This document shows, piece after piece, positions 1 to 8,382 of a DNA stretch of 64,000 bases; position 1 is the stretch's first letter, and each line of letters begins with the position of its first letter. The DNA is from Bosea sp. NBC_00550 (GTDB taxonomy: Bacteria; Pseudomonadota; Alphaproteobacteria; Rhizobiales; Beijerinckiaceae). The stretch is from assembly GCF_026020075.1 (NCBI RefSeq), contig NZ_CP102773.1, forward strand, positions 496,001 through 560,000. Reading direction: 5' to 3'. A model generated the notes under the pieces. The model did no database searches. It was not told the DNA's origin and saw only the letters and a list, made by a program, of their open reading frames with translations. The translations under genes and the position numbers were made by a program.

Positions 1-287
1 CTCTCGGGAAGGGGCCGCACCCGCTTTTAGAGCAGCGCGAGGCAGGGCTCCACGCGCTCGGGTGGGTTCGACGAAAAGATCGCGCTCGACCTTGCGCCGC
101 TGCGTCACCGGACCTCTGACGACCCCCGCCGCCGGCCCGGCTCTGAGAATCCGACGCGCCCACATTGAACACAACCCACGCAACGAACTGAGTCGCCAAC
201 GAGCGTCGGAATGATTCGTTCCGTTGCGGAACCCCGCTTGGGGGACATAGGTTGAAGGCCATCAGTTGGTTGCGTGACGGTGTCGCC

Positions 288-527
288 ATGGCCATGTTGC
301 ACACACCCATCTTCCCCGCCCCGCCGCCCTCGGCGACGCGTCGCGAGCGTTATCGGGAGACTTGCCAGGACGCCGACGGCAAGCGCTATACGGTCATCGT
401 CTGGCAGGACAGACCAGGCGTTCCGGGCGTCTCCTATTCCCTGGAAGATGGAACGCCGGTTCACTACGAAGACGAGTGCTATTTCGCGACACCGTCCGGG
501 AAGATGCTAACCCGGTGCGACGACTAA
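288..527 (+). CDS. Small hypothetical protein
   Basis: Encodes about 79 residues matching no family I can name. The first ten residues are hydrophobic and proline-rich. The rest is polar, with paired cysteines (ETCQDADG near the middle and LTRC at the end) and an aromatic stretch (YTVIVWQD). No signal peptide with a clear cleavage site is visible. An in-frame TTG at 252 would add twelve residues; I chose the ATG at 288, with a second ATG two codons later. It lies 29 bases upstream of another small ORF on the same strand, so the two may form a unit. Confidence 0.5.
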   Translation: MAMLHTPIFPAPPPSATRRERYRETCQDADGKRYTVIVWQDRPGVPGVSYSLEDGTPVHYEDECYFATPSGKMLTRCDD

Positions 528-556
528 CCGCGATTCCCACTATCCCCGTGAGAGCC

Positions 557-766
557 ATGCCTGAGAAGCCTACGGTTGAAGTCCCTGTTGTCAAACCGAC
601 GAGAATCGAAGTGAGCAGTGACCCCCGCGGTGACGCCACCGTTCATTTCGAGACGGTCGGCAATGCTGATATTCTCCTGGTGTTATCGATGACGGCGCTC
701 GTCGCCCTGGAAGCAATGCTTGCAAAAGCCAGCCAGGAGCAGGCGAAGCATCAGCCGGTTCAATAA
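557..766 (+). CDS. Small hypothetical protein, acidic
   Basis: Encodes 69 residues from the ATG at 557. The frame is open further upstream, but that part overlaps the preceding gene in another frame and reads as arginine-rich shadow sequence. The N-terminal half is valine- and proline-rich (VEVPVVKPTRIEV). The C-terminal half is a likely amphipathic or membrane-associated helix (LLVLSMTALVALEAML) followed by a polar tail. I recognise no family. Its compact size and place behind the 288-527 gene suggest a shared transcript. Confidence 0.45.
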   Translation: MPEKPTVEVPVVKPTRIEVSSDPRGDATVHFETVGNADILLVLSMTALVALEAMLAKASQEQAKHQPVQ

Positions 767-887
767 GGCGGTGCGCCAACCGACGCGGTGCGACGACTGA
801 ACCATGGTGAGAAATTGCACGAGAGCGGATTCCGTCTTCCGCTGACGTGGCGGGGCGAGCACGAGAACGATCTAGAGCATTTTCACG

Positions 888-1730
888 TTATTCCGGCTCA
901 TACCCGGCAGCGCTGAAGTAGTTTTTGCATTCGTCGGGAGTGAATGCGTCGAGGATTATTCCGATGGTTCGCCAGAGGCCTTCGACAGTTTGCTCGGCGG
1001 CTTTTCGCAGGAGCGCCTTGAGCTTGGCGAAGGCGTTCTCGATTGGGTTGAAGTCGGGACTGTAGGGCGGCAGGAAGACGAGCGTGGCTCCGGTTTCCTC
1101 GATGGCTTGGCGCACGGCGTCGCCCTTGTGGGCGGGCAGATTGTGCATGATGACAATGTCGCCTGGTGCCAGCGTCGGGCGAGAACCTGGCTTGCATAGG
1201 CCAGGAAGGCCTCGCGGTTCATTGGGCCGTCGAGCACCATTGGCGCGGTCATGCCGGTGAGTCGCAGGCCGGCCACGCAGTCGCGCCATCTTCGTGCGGG
1301 CGCCGGTCTCGTCGATGAAGATCAGACGGGCCGGGTCGAGATCGGGTTGGCTGTCGAACCAGGCTTCGCGCCTCTCGCCGATGTCGGGGCGGTCTTGCTC
1401 GGCCGCGTGCGCGGTCTTTTTTTGACGGTCAGGCCACGCTGATCGAGGAACTTCCAGAGCGTGCCGATGGCGGCCTTCAGGCCGTGCTCCTCGAGCAGCT
1501 TCGCCTGCATTTCGGCCAGCGTGATGTCGCAGTCGGCGTCGATCAGGCCTTGCAGATACGCTCCATGCGGATAGAGCTTGGAGCGCTGCGGCTGACCCTG
1601 CTGCCGTGCCGTGCGCTCTCCGGTTTCCCGCGCCCGGCGCGCCCAGACGATCGCCGTCGCGATGCCGATCCTGAACCGATCGGCCGCATGGCGGGCAGGC
1701 AGCCCCGCCTCGTTCGCAAATCACCAACAT
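888..1730 (-). pseudogene. IS630-family transposase, decayed
   Basis: The C-terminal half reads as the DDE domain of IS630 transposases: IFIDETGARTKM, then a frameshift, then PAHKGDAVRQAIEETGA, YSPDFNPIENAFAKLKAL and a normal end. The N-terminal half is in other frames (AGLPARHAADRF, then AEMQAKLLEEHGLKA and GTLWKFLDQRGLTVKK), so at least three frameshifts are needed. The second catalytic aspartate, normally in MDNLPAHK, is histidine here (IMHNLPAHK). The helix-turn-helix start is shortened: DLRT is followed almost directly by EAGLP with an in-frame stop between. No matching terminal inverted repeat is visible upstream, so the element is also truncated. It cannot be active. Confidence 0.85.
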
Positions 1731-1864
1731 GGGCCGAGCGCGATGCGGGTAGGGGCGAGTCCAGCCGTTTCTGGCTCCCGCAAGGGCAGGCCGGGCTCGA
1801 TGTCAGGCTGGTGACCGGCCAGGAACCCGAAAAGCGGCTGTCGATCTTGACGGTCGTGGCGTTG

Positions 1865-2380
1865 TCAGTCGCCAGGCAAGAGCGGTGAAAGGGCGTCGCC
1901 CAAGTTGACAGTTCCGGCGTGGATGACGCGTGCCGTGATGCCTCCGAGGCCGCGGACCGCATTGTATCCACCCACCCCGAGGATCTCTTCCATTCGAGAG
2001 CAGGGATGGCACTCTCCTGTCGTCTCGAGAATGGCGGAACCGATCCAGAAGCGCTTCTCCTTCAATGCGACGAGGTTGATGCCTTGGGTAACTACGTTAC
2101 GCCTCAGATCGGATGGCAGCACGTTCGAGCGCCCCAGGTGGCTAGCGATCGCCGCAAGGTGTTCAGCTTGGATCAAAGTTACCTGGCGGCTGCCGGCGAC
2201 ACGAGCATAACGGTCGCCTATCACGCCACCTGCAAGGTCGAAGTCTGCAGTCTCGACCGGGAGCATGGGCTCTCGGCGGCGTGGCCGGATGCCTAGCCAG
2301 ACAACCTGTCCTGATCTAACCGGTGCATTCAAGAGCTTGGCAAGCGGCGACGAAGGATCAAAGCGCACATTTGAGTCCAA
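1865..2380 (-). CDS. MOSC domain-containing protein
   Basis: A 171-residue protein made almost entirely of a MOSC domain, the sulfur-carrier fold of molybdenum-cofactor sulfurases and YiiM-type proteins. Typical features are DGVIG-like DLAGGVIGDRYA near residue 50, a middle segment with SDLRRNVVTQGINL (about 89-103), and the conserved cysteine region TTGECHPCSRME (about 120-131) expected to bind the sulfur. The length fits stand-alone MOSC proteins. Its substrate is not predictable; such proteins are often linked to reduction or sulfur transfer on small molecules. Its 3' end abuts the decayed IS630 region on the same strand, and it looks intact. Confidence 0.85.
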   Translation of the reverse strand: MDSNVRFDPSSPLAKLLNAPVRSGQVVWLGIRPRRREPMLPVETADFDLAGGVIGDRYARVAGSRQVTLIQAEHLAAIASHLGRSNVLPSDLRRNVVTQGINLVALKEKRFWIGSAILETTGECHPCSRMEEILGVGGYNAVRGLGGITARVIHAGTVNLGDALSPLLPGD

Positions 2381-2386
2381 TCAACT

Positions 2387-2503
2387 CTATCGGGCGGTCA
2401 AACGCTGGAAGACATCCCTTGCTAAGTCAAACACCCGTTCACGAAGTTCGGGACGAGTTGCAAGCATCCATCCAGCTGCGCCGGCCAGGATCAATCTGAT
2501 CAT
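2387..2503 (-). CDS. Very small single-pass membrane protein
   Basis: Thirty-eight residues starting MIRLILAGAAGWMLATRP and continuing with a charged amphipathic helix (ELRERVFDLARDVFQRL). The architecture, one short membrane helix plus a cytoplasmic helix, is common among small stress-related proteins of this order, but I cannot name the family. A longer frame extends upstream to 2584 with arginine-rich low-quality sequence, so I prefer the internal ATG. It sits just upstream of the MOSC gene on the same strand (six bases apart) and is probably co-transcribed with it. Confidence 0.5.
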   Translation of the reverse strand: MIRLILAGAAGWMLATRPELRERVFDLARDVFQRLTAR

Positions 2504-2812
2504 ATCGAACCTCTTCAAATGGCGCCCTGCGGCGCTCCCTTGGGAGCTTGAAACGCTCCTCAAGCGCATTGGTTCTCGTTCCAAGGTGGCGCTTTGGTTC
2601 GCCAGGCAAGTTCACAAGGGCATCTTTGAAATGCACGACAAACTCGACTGCAAGGCCGCGACCGCAAAACTAGCCGGCGTGGACGGATCTGAGCGCCGGC
2701 CCAGCCGACGCTGGTGTGATCACGAGACGGCAAACGGCACACACAATGATGTGTGCCGAGGTGCCGCTCTCCATAACGGGAATTCGAACGAAGAACTTCC
2801 CCAAGGCTTAGA

Positions 2813-3133
2813 TCACCAGCGCGGGCCGTAGCCATACGGCGGTGGCGGGCGGCGGTAGCCCGGGTGCGGGCCGTAGTAGCGGGGGCCGGGACCATAGCCG
2901 CGACCGTATCCAGGTCCGCGGCCGTAGCCACCCCCGCGGTACTGGTCGCGACGCTGCTGCCGCATCGTCTCCTCCATGATCATGTGTCGACGCTGCGACG
3001 CGGCGGATTGGGTGAACTCAGCCGGCGCTTTGTCGAGATGCTCCGCAAGAGACTGCGGCACAGCTTCCGACGCCATGGCTGCGGCGGTCAGGCCGCCAAA
3101 GGCTACGGCGGCGGCGATGAGTAGGTTTCTCAT
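2813..3133 (-). CDS. Secreted Gly/Arg/Tyr/Pro-rich protein
   Basis: A 106-residue protein with a clear signal peptide (MRNLLIAAAVAFGGLTAAAMA, cleavage expected after the AMA). A short polar region rich in Gln and Met follows, then a C-terminal low-complexity tail of GYGRGPGYGRG and PPPPYGYGP type. The start at 3133 is supported by a good ribosome-binding site, AAGGAGACC, seven bases upstream. Such proteins are frequent in Hyphomicrobiales and of unknown function; the tail may bind surfaces or polysaccharide. It resembles the Tyr/Gly-rich gene at 45651-45989 in design but not in sequence. Confidence 0.75.
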   Translation of the reverse strand: MRNLLIAAAVAFGGLTAAAMASEAVPQSLAEHLDKAPAEFTQSAASQRRHMIMEETMRQQRRDQYRGGGYGRGPGYGRGYGPGPRYYGPHPGYRRPPPPYGYGPRW

Positions 3134-4376
3134 AACGGTCTCCTTCAGTTGGCAGCACTGAAGACCATCACGGGTCAACGGGGGGTGAACAGCGATGACA
3201 GGGTTACGTTCATCTGGTGGGTAGAGTCAGAGTCTATCGGAACCACCGAACTGGTAGGATATTCGACCGCGAGTGCAATTACAGTTTTTCGGCGTCATCC
3301 GCGCGCGATCGCGCGCGAGAGACTGCCGAACTGAGCGGTCCCTTGCGACGAAACTGGACAATATTCGATGGGGTCGGAGCGAACTGCATTTCAACAAGAT
3401 CGACGAGAAGGGCTTCGATTGCCTTACGCAGTTGCCGTTCTCGCTCGGTCCGCCCGGGCACGCTGAAAAATGCGCTCAGCAGATGAACGCTGCACTCGTC
3501 GTAGTTCGGAATGGAACATGCTCTGTTGCGCTTCAACGACATTGGCCCCACGCGGTACACATTGTTTCAGATTGGGCCGGCATAGGCGTAGCAACTGAGG
3601 AAAGCGCAAAACTCGAGCCGACGACTTATCAAAAGACATGATCAGGGTGGGCGTGGATAATCTCTGTAGTGCGCCACAGCACGCGCAACTATCAGCCCGA
3701 CATTTGAATTTGTTTCGGGACACGCAATTAATGTGGCAGTAGTTGCAAGAGTACGAGGTTTAGCGCGACACTTGGAAGCTCCTACGAAGCCAACTACTAG
3801 CTATTGGCTGAAGGCTACGGTGCCTCGGCTAATCCACGGGGAGGCGACTCGGCGGATCCCTTCTAAGTCCCCGACAACCGCTCGGTCCCATTTGGTTACA
3901 TTCCCGCGTACCCACTCTGAGGACAACTAATGCTGAAGCCGCGAGATCGCCAGGGGGCGAAGGCACGCCTGCTAGGGCGCGATAAACGACAAAGTCAGGT
4001 TTTCTGCACGAAAACGAACCGCTCGTCGACGTTGATCTGGGTGATCTTCCCAAGTGGCTCTTGGACACCACTGAAGTGGTAAGATTGTGGAAGGCTTGGG
4101 AGGCTGCGCGATAGCATTCGTGGCTTTGCTAAAGCCACCCGGCATAACACCGTTTGCTGCCAGTGTATCCGGGCGAATGATGGCTGGCGGACCTTGGCGT
4201 AAACGCGATGCACCCATGCGCCAGTGTCTGGGCTCAATGGCAACGCCGGGGACAATCGATGCTTCCCCTTGAGCCCGATCCCGCAGATGAGTTCTTCGAA
4301 TGAACGAATCGCCGGCTGCGGCAAATCGCTACACCGCACTCGGCCAGCACCCGCTGCGTAGGAGGTAGCTGAATAT
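3134..4376. other. Intergenic stretch without a convincing gene
   Basis: About 1.2 kb with only short overlapping frames. The best candidate is a minus-strand frame 3279-3542, whose product contains ERQLRKAIEALLVDLVEM and looks protein-like, but no family or ribosome-binding site supports it. A minus-strand frame 3995-4474 overlaps the mucR-like gene and is probably a shadow. Confidence 0.4.
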
Positions 4377-4817
4377 TCAGGCTGTGGCCTTTGACCGACC
4401 CCGCTTCTCAGGCGTGGCCTGCACCTTACGACCCAAGCCCATTTTCTTGGCGAGGTGCGAGCGCGTCTCGGCATAGGCGGGCGCGACCATCGGATAGTCT
4501 AATGGCAGATTCCACTTAGCTCTGTACTGCTCTGGCGTCATATCGAAAGCAGTACGAAGGTGGCGCCTCAGCGACCTGAATTTCTTTCCGTCCTCAAGGC
4601 AGATTAGCCAATCGGCCGTGATCGACTTCTTGATTGATACCGCTGGCGCTGCTTTCTCTCCGGGAGCCGGCGCGGGAGCCTGTCCAAGGCCCGCCAGCGC
4701 TGCATGCGTGCTGGCGATCAGCGCGGGCAGATCGGCCTGTATCACACTGTTATGCGACACAAATGCCGACACGATTCCGGCAACCAACTCGACCACTTCC
4801 AGATCGTTTTCTGACAT
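4377..4817 (-). CDS. mucR: Ros/MucR family transcriptional regulator
   Basis: A 146-residue member of the Ros/MucR family, global regulators of exopolysaccharide, motility and virulence genes in alphaproteobacteria that bind AT-rich promoters. The N-terminal helix region (VELVAGIVSAFVSHN) is followed by an Ala/Pro linker and the zinc-finger-like domain (LICLEDGKKFRSLRRHLRTAFDM split over residues about 79-101), then PEQYRAKWNLPLDYPMV and SHLAKKMGLGRK. The start at 4817 follows a purine-rich AAGAGAGAAAA. The usual last metal ligand, a histidine in the RTxxxM stretch, is missing (RTAFDM), as in some Mesorhizobium homologues reported not to need metal. The gene stands alone with a long upstream region, which fits autoregulation. 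Confidence 0.9.
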   Translation of the reverse strand: MSENDLEVVELVAGIVSAFVSHNSVIQADLPALIASTHAALAGLGQAPAPAPGEKAAPAVSIKKSITADWLICLEDGKKFRSLRRHLRTAFDMTPEQYRAKWNLPLDYPMVAPAYAETRSHLAKKMGLGRKVQATPEKRGRSKATA

Positions 4818-5611
4818 TTTTTCTCTCTTTGAGAATGAAGTCGATGGCAATCAGTTTAGTGATCCTGAGAATCTCGACAAGGTATTTTTATGCCAGAGAT
4901 ATTGAAGGACTGAGCCTCTTACTTGAAGTGCAAGGTACTAAACTCGGAAATCAATTAAACCGCCAGAACGCGGCTGCCTATCGCAGTTTCCAGCAGATAG
5001 AAGCCCGCGGTAGCCAAATGGAAAGGCACGGCGCTTCGAGTGAGGTGGGGGCAAGCGCGTGGCGGGCCTGTTAGCGGGCCTCGCTTTTGGCTCCGCTCTA
5101 ACAATATCCACAAGATCACGGATGACTACATCAAGATCATAATACTTGTGGCGCTGGTGTCAGAGGTAAGGCGGGTGTCCGTGATCAGCTATTCGCCAGC
5201 GCTCAGCGCAACGCCGCGTCTTGATGCCTTGGCCCGACTTGTACGGTCGCGTTTCGGTCGCCGCGCCGCGCGAGGCCGCTGCTGTCGATATCAAGGAAGC
5301 TGGTAGCGACCTAGCAAGCACGCCGCCCCGATAAAGTCTCCGGAAACCTTCTTCTGGGCATCCAGGTCGGCGCGACGATCCTAACACAACCTTGCGGGTG
5401 CTACCCAGACGAACAAGCAGGCGCTGCAGCGCATGAATCGAATTCACCAAAGGTGTGGGTGAATCGACGCGGCCCGAAACGACTTAGAAGCTCACCGGTG
5501 CGATGGAGGTCACACGCGTAGTGTCAGGCGGCTCATTACAGAGCGCAAAGAACTGGGCGGCTGGCGGATTTCGCGGAGATGGTGGACCCAATCGGGTCCG
5601 AGCCAAGCGGC
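4818..5611. other. Upstream region of mucR and non-coding stretch
   Basis: No gene I can support. The first 120 bases are AT-richer and presumably hold the mucR-like promoter. A minus-strand frame around 5160-5450 has patches that read on in other frames (DLDVVIRDLVDIVR in the opposite direction near 5110), which may be a worn-out coding remnant, but I cannot identify it. Confidence 0.4.
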
Positions 5612-5908
5612 TCAGGCGTTCGGGTCGAGGGTGTCAGCCACCGCGTCTCTCTTGGCTCGCGGAAGCGCTGTCATAGCAAGAATGAAGGCCGAGAGGAGTA
5701 AACACACGCTATTTGTGACGATGAGAGGCCATTCTCCTAAGCCAATACCGTAAGCCGTCCAGAGAGCGAAGCCGGTTACAGTAAAGCAATAGGTCGTGGG
5801 CGAGATTGCGCGCGTGTCACGACTTTTCACGATGCGCCAAGCTTGCGGGACGAAGCTGATCATGGAGCACAATGCTGCTAGTGAGCCTACAACAGCGATC
5901 CAGTTCAT
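5612..5908 (-). CDS. SemiSWEET family sugar transporter
   Basis: A 98-residue protein with three predicted membrane helices, the half-unit of SWEET transporters that dimerises to move sugars by facilitated diffusion. Helix 1 carries the family PQ motif in ALCSMISFVPQAWRIVKSR (residues about 11-29), followed by TRAISPTTYC and the second helix (TVTGFALWTAYG). Helix 3 (TNSVCLLLSAFILAMTAL) carries the conserved Asn. Length and motif are typical. Its start codon overlaps the stop of the upstream membrane-protein gene by four bases (ATGA), so the two are translationally coupled. Substrate unknown. Confidence 0.9.
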   Translation of the reverse strand: MNWIAVVGSLAALCSMISFVPQAWRIVKSRDTRAISPTTYCFTVTGFALWTAYGIGLGEWPLIVTNSVCLLLSAFILAMTALPRAKRDAVADTLDPNA

Positions 5909-6360
5909 CTGGAATCGGCCCGACGTGGATTTGCCCTGTCGTTTCTGAACCTCTCCAGCCTGGAACGGCGGATCCTAAACCGGATCAGCAGCGCCCCTAG
6001 GCTGATAATCCCTGCAAGACCAGCCCCCGCCCCCATCAGAAACCGCCCGGAGTACGGATTCGGGTATGGGGGATGGCTATATGGGGAACTTGCCGATGAG
6101 GCGCGTCCACGGGGCCGGCCGCTGATGAGATACGCGATTACTCCGCAGCCAATCGCGACAGCAAAGAGCGCCGCAGCGACGATAAGGCTGGCCGTCACAA
6201 GTCCAAATCGAAGCGCTAGTACCGCGTGGCCTGCATCAATCGCATAGCCCAGCGCAAAAATGGTAATGAGTAGCGCTCCGATTATTAGCCCGTAGCTGAG
6301 CGCAGCGCGCTTGACTGCCGCCGTGGCTTGGGCGGTGACGTAGGCCAGCAACGCGCCCAT
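5905..6360 (-). CDS. Membrane protein of the holin-X / phage-holin-III type
   Basis: A 151-residue integral membrane protein with two long helices near the N terminus (SYGLIIGALLITIFALGYAI and LVTASLIVAAALFAVAIGCGV, shown in parts), a Ser/Pro/Tyr linker, and a third hydrophobic stretch (GAGAGLAGIISLGALLI) before an Arg-rich tail. The arrangement resembles small proteins annotated as phage holin family or Actinobacterial Holin-X-like, which often sit beside DUF883-type genes. No phage genes lie nearby, so a stress-related envelope role is more likely. It lies between the DUF883-like gene (three bases upstream) and the SemiSWEET gene (four-base overlap). Confidence 0.7.
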   Translation of the reverse strand: MGALLAYVTAQATAAVKRAALSYGLIIGALLITIFALGYAIDAGHAVLALRFGLVTASLIVAAALFAVAIGCGVIAYLISGRPRGRASSASSPYSHPPYPNPYSGRFLMGAGAGLAGIISLGALLIRFRIRRSRLERFRNDRANPRRADSR

Positions 6361-6363
6361 AAC

Positions 6364-6585
6364 TTACCGAGCCGCCCAGAAGCCCAAGAGGACGCCTGCC
6401 GCCGCGGCCCAGCTCAGCGCCCGCAACGGCCGAGCCTGGATTTCATCGATGAGCAGCTGTTCGAATTCACTGACGCCCTCCGAGGTTGCCTCCATGACTT
6501 CGTCCGTTACTTCGACCGCTTGGCGTTGTCTGCGAGTGACGGGTTTGTCGGCACCCCGAGATCTAGCCCTGGAGTCATCTGCCAT
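6364..6585 (-). CDS. DUF883-like small C-tail-anchored protein
   Basis: A 73-residue protein with a polar, charged helical body (VTDEVMEATSEGVSEFEQLL) and a C-terminal membrane anchor (LSWAAAAGVLLGFWAAR). The motif RPLRALSWAAAAGVLLGF matches the ElaB/YqjD/DUF883 family, tail-anchored proteins that bind ribosomes or associate with the membrane under stress in enterobacteria. The start at 6585 has a good ribosome-binding site (TTAGGAGACC). Translation from further upstream would add arginine-rich sequence and is unlikely. It is the first gene of the three-gene operon ending with the SemiSWEET. Confidence 0.8.
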   Translation of the reverse strand: MADDSRARSRGADKPVTRRQRQAVEVTDEVMEATSEGVSEFEQLLIDEIQARPLRALSWAAAAGVLLGFWAAR

Positions 6586-7138
6586 GACGGGGTCTCCTAA
6601 CGTTATTCGCCGCACAGCGGCGCTGGGCGAGCGGCAGCTTTGAAGGCAACTAGGCAGCGGGCCCGCTGTTCCGAGCCCGAACGGAATATCGGGCGCAATT
6701 GGTGCACGCCGGATCATCGAAAACTGCCGGATCGCGGGGGGGCCCGCGCCAGGGACGTTGTGTGAACTAACCGAGCGCCTATCTCGTTGTGAGCGCGGAA
6801 TCCTCGGATGCCTGCCCCCTCCGGTTGGACCGTTGCCGCGGATGTAGCGGCCGCACCGAGAAGGGCTACTCAAGCTTATCGAAGTCCCTTAGATCCCGCA
6901 TTCATGTGCCTTCGGGGCGCGCCTACGCCAGACCGTGCTCTCGCGCCTCGTCGATTCGCATGTGCCGATCAATGCTCCGCGCCGTCCGGGCCTCGCGGCG
7001 CTCAGTTTCTTTTCGTTGCGGATAACGGCAGAGTGATGCCAGTTGCCGACATGCGAAGGCCGCTGGAAGGCAGACCTGAGCCAAGTGCATGTTCGGTAGA
7101 CTAAGCGAACACAAGATCGGTATGCCGGCTCTGCAACT
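6586..7138. other. Non-coding stretch upstream of the DUF883-like operon
   Basis: About 550 bases with no supported gene. The part nearest 6600 should hold the promoter of the small membrane-protein operon; I did not find a clear EcfG-type or housekeeping promoter in it. The part near 7100 is the tail beyond the decayed autotransporter. Confidence 0.4.
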
Positions 7139-7934
7139 TCAGAAGCATTCTGATCTGAGCGCTTCCGCCCAGGGTCTTGTGTTGGCGGAAAGCTCGCTTT
7201 CGAGGCGGACGCCAATGGTGACCCGCTCACCGAGTCTGGGATCGAGCCCGGCCGCGAGCAGAGCGGCGTTGGTGGCGGGCCTCGTGCCTTGTGTCACGGA
7301 GCTCGCTCCGGGCAGCACCACGATCAGGCCTGCGGTGATCTCAGCCTCCCGCTGGAAGTAATGCGCCCAGGAGGCGCGCGAAGGCGGTAAGCCGCACGCC
7401 TCCGATCTAAGCCTCTGCATCGAGTTGGGCGCCGAGCCCGGAGCGGCTCGTCGTGGTGCTGCTGCGGCGATTAAAAGAGCAGCTGCGTTTGCGCCGAAGC
7501 CCGCGCTCGTTGAAGGCCGGGCTGAGGACGGTCACCGCATGCCGTGCCGCCAACGGTGAGAGCGTGAACCCGCCCGAACTGGCGAGCTTTGCGCTGGCCT
7601 GGGTCCGCCCGCTCCAGGCCGCGGTGACATAAGAGGACAGCAAGGTGTTACCGAGCTCCGGAACGGCGCGGCTTACATCATTGTCCAGCCGGTCATAGCT
7701 GCCCGCCGCCGCCAGATTAATAGGACCGAGCCTAGTCATACCATAGACGCCGGCCTGGAATACGCCGCTGTCGACCCTGCCGAGCCGCCACTGAGCGATG
7801 CGCGCGCCTTCCCGCCTGAGACGGCTAGGCCGTCCACTGGGTCGTCGTCGAGTCGCAGATCCGAGCCGATGCGGACCGAGCCGTCCATACGTCCCGCAGA
7901 GCCGTAGGCTGCGCTCCACAGCGAAAAGCGGGCC
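7139..7934 (-). pseudogene. Autotransporter beta-barrel domain, decayed fragment
   Basis: Pieces of an autotransporter C-terminal beta domain can be read in sequence order but in different frames. They run SLWSAAYGSAGRMDGS, then VFQAGVYGMTRLG and AAAGSYDRLDNDV, then SSGGFTLSPLAA, then TTTSRSGLGAQLDAE, then WAHYFQREAEITA and RPATNAALLAAGLDPRL, and finally SANTK-LGGSAQIR, the usual barrel end. At least three frameshifts separate them, and no passenger domain is present. The fragment begins exactly where the long direct repeat ends (7934/7935), so the rearrangement that placed the repeat also cut this gene. Confidence 0.8.
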
Positions 7935-8104
7935 AGTGCGGTTCGCTAGCAATCAAATTGAGAACCTCATAAGCCGACCGCGGCAGTTCGATCCCACGCG
8001 ACGGTACACCTCCATGATTAGGGACATGATGCCAAGGCACTCTCCACGGACCAGTTGAGAGAGAGCACGTTGATAGCTGATTGGTTTTGTTCCGCGCCGC
8101 GCTT

Positions 8105-8138
8105 AAAGGCCCCGCCAGCTCCGGCTGGCGGGGCCTTT
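8105..8138 (-). terminator. Perfect 14-bp hairpin terminator
   Basis: Arms 8105-8118 (AAAGGCCCCGCCAG) and 8125-8138 pair perfectly around the loop CTCCGG. It lies six bases past the stop of the DUF982 reading frame on the minus strand and is followed by TTTAAGC in that direction. On the plus strand it is followed by TTTTC, so it could work both ways. Confidence 0.75.
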
Positions 8139-8143
8139 TCGTT

Positions 8144-8382
8144 TCAGGCGGTGCCGTGCGATCCTGTCCGGCGGCTGGTTGCAAACGCGGTCACGTCCGG
8201 CGCCAGAATGTCGTTCTCCTCAGCCCAGGAGGCGAAGACCCCTTTCGCAGTCTCGGGCTCAATCTCGTCGCGGACCGCCGCCAAGCAGGCCCTCAATGCG
8301 AAGGCGTGGACAGCGTCTCTCTGGCTCTTCGGCCAATCCGCCAGAAACATGTAGGCCTCCATCGCCGACGAGACGGTGGTCG
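8144..8382 (-). pseudogene. DUF982 protein gene, 5'-truncated by the repeat junction
   Basis: The C-terminal part matches the intact gene at 62550-62858 almost exactly (AYMFLADWPKSQRDAVHAF and onward). The first thirty or so residues are replaced by unrelated sequence, because homology between the two loci stops at 8382. An in-frame start upstream at 8473 gives a hybrid N terminus that is in fact antisense to the plus-strand gene at 8376-8573. I therefore treat this copy as a broken gene. DUF982 proteins are short, common in Rhizobiales and of unknown function. Confidence 0.8.

Larger units (their letters stand above)
7935..8382. repeat. Long direct repeat, copy A (448 bp)
   Basis: Identical to 62341-62788 except at four positions (8107 a/t, 8115 c/t, 8218 c/t, 8240 c/g), with no gaps and in the same orientation. 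It contains most of a DUF982 gene on the minus strand, its terminator hairpin, and a frame reading RGIELPRSAYEVLNLIASEP that looks like the start of a second DUF982-type gene cut off at the repeat edge. The left edge abuts an autotransporter fragment; the right edge cuts both the DUF982 gene and a plus-strand gene. Confidence 0.95.

Noticed and set aside
3995..4474. A 159-codon minus-strand frame near mucR
   Set aside because: Overlaps the mucR 3' end in another frame; the rest shows no family likeness or ribosome-binding site.
5905..6585. Holin-like protein as evidence of a prophage
   Set aside because: No other phage genes are nearby, and the same gene type is common in small stress operons of this order.
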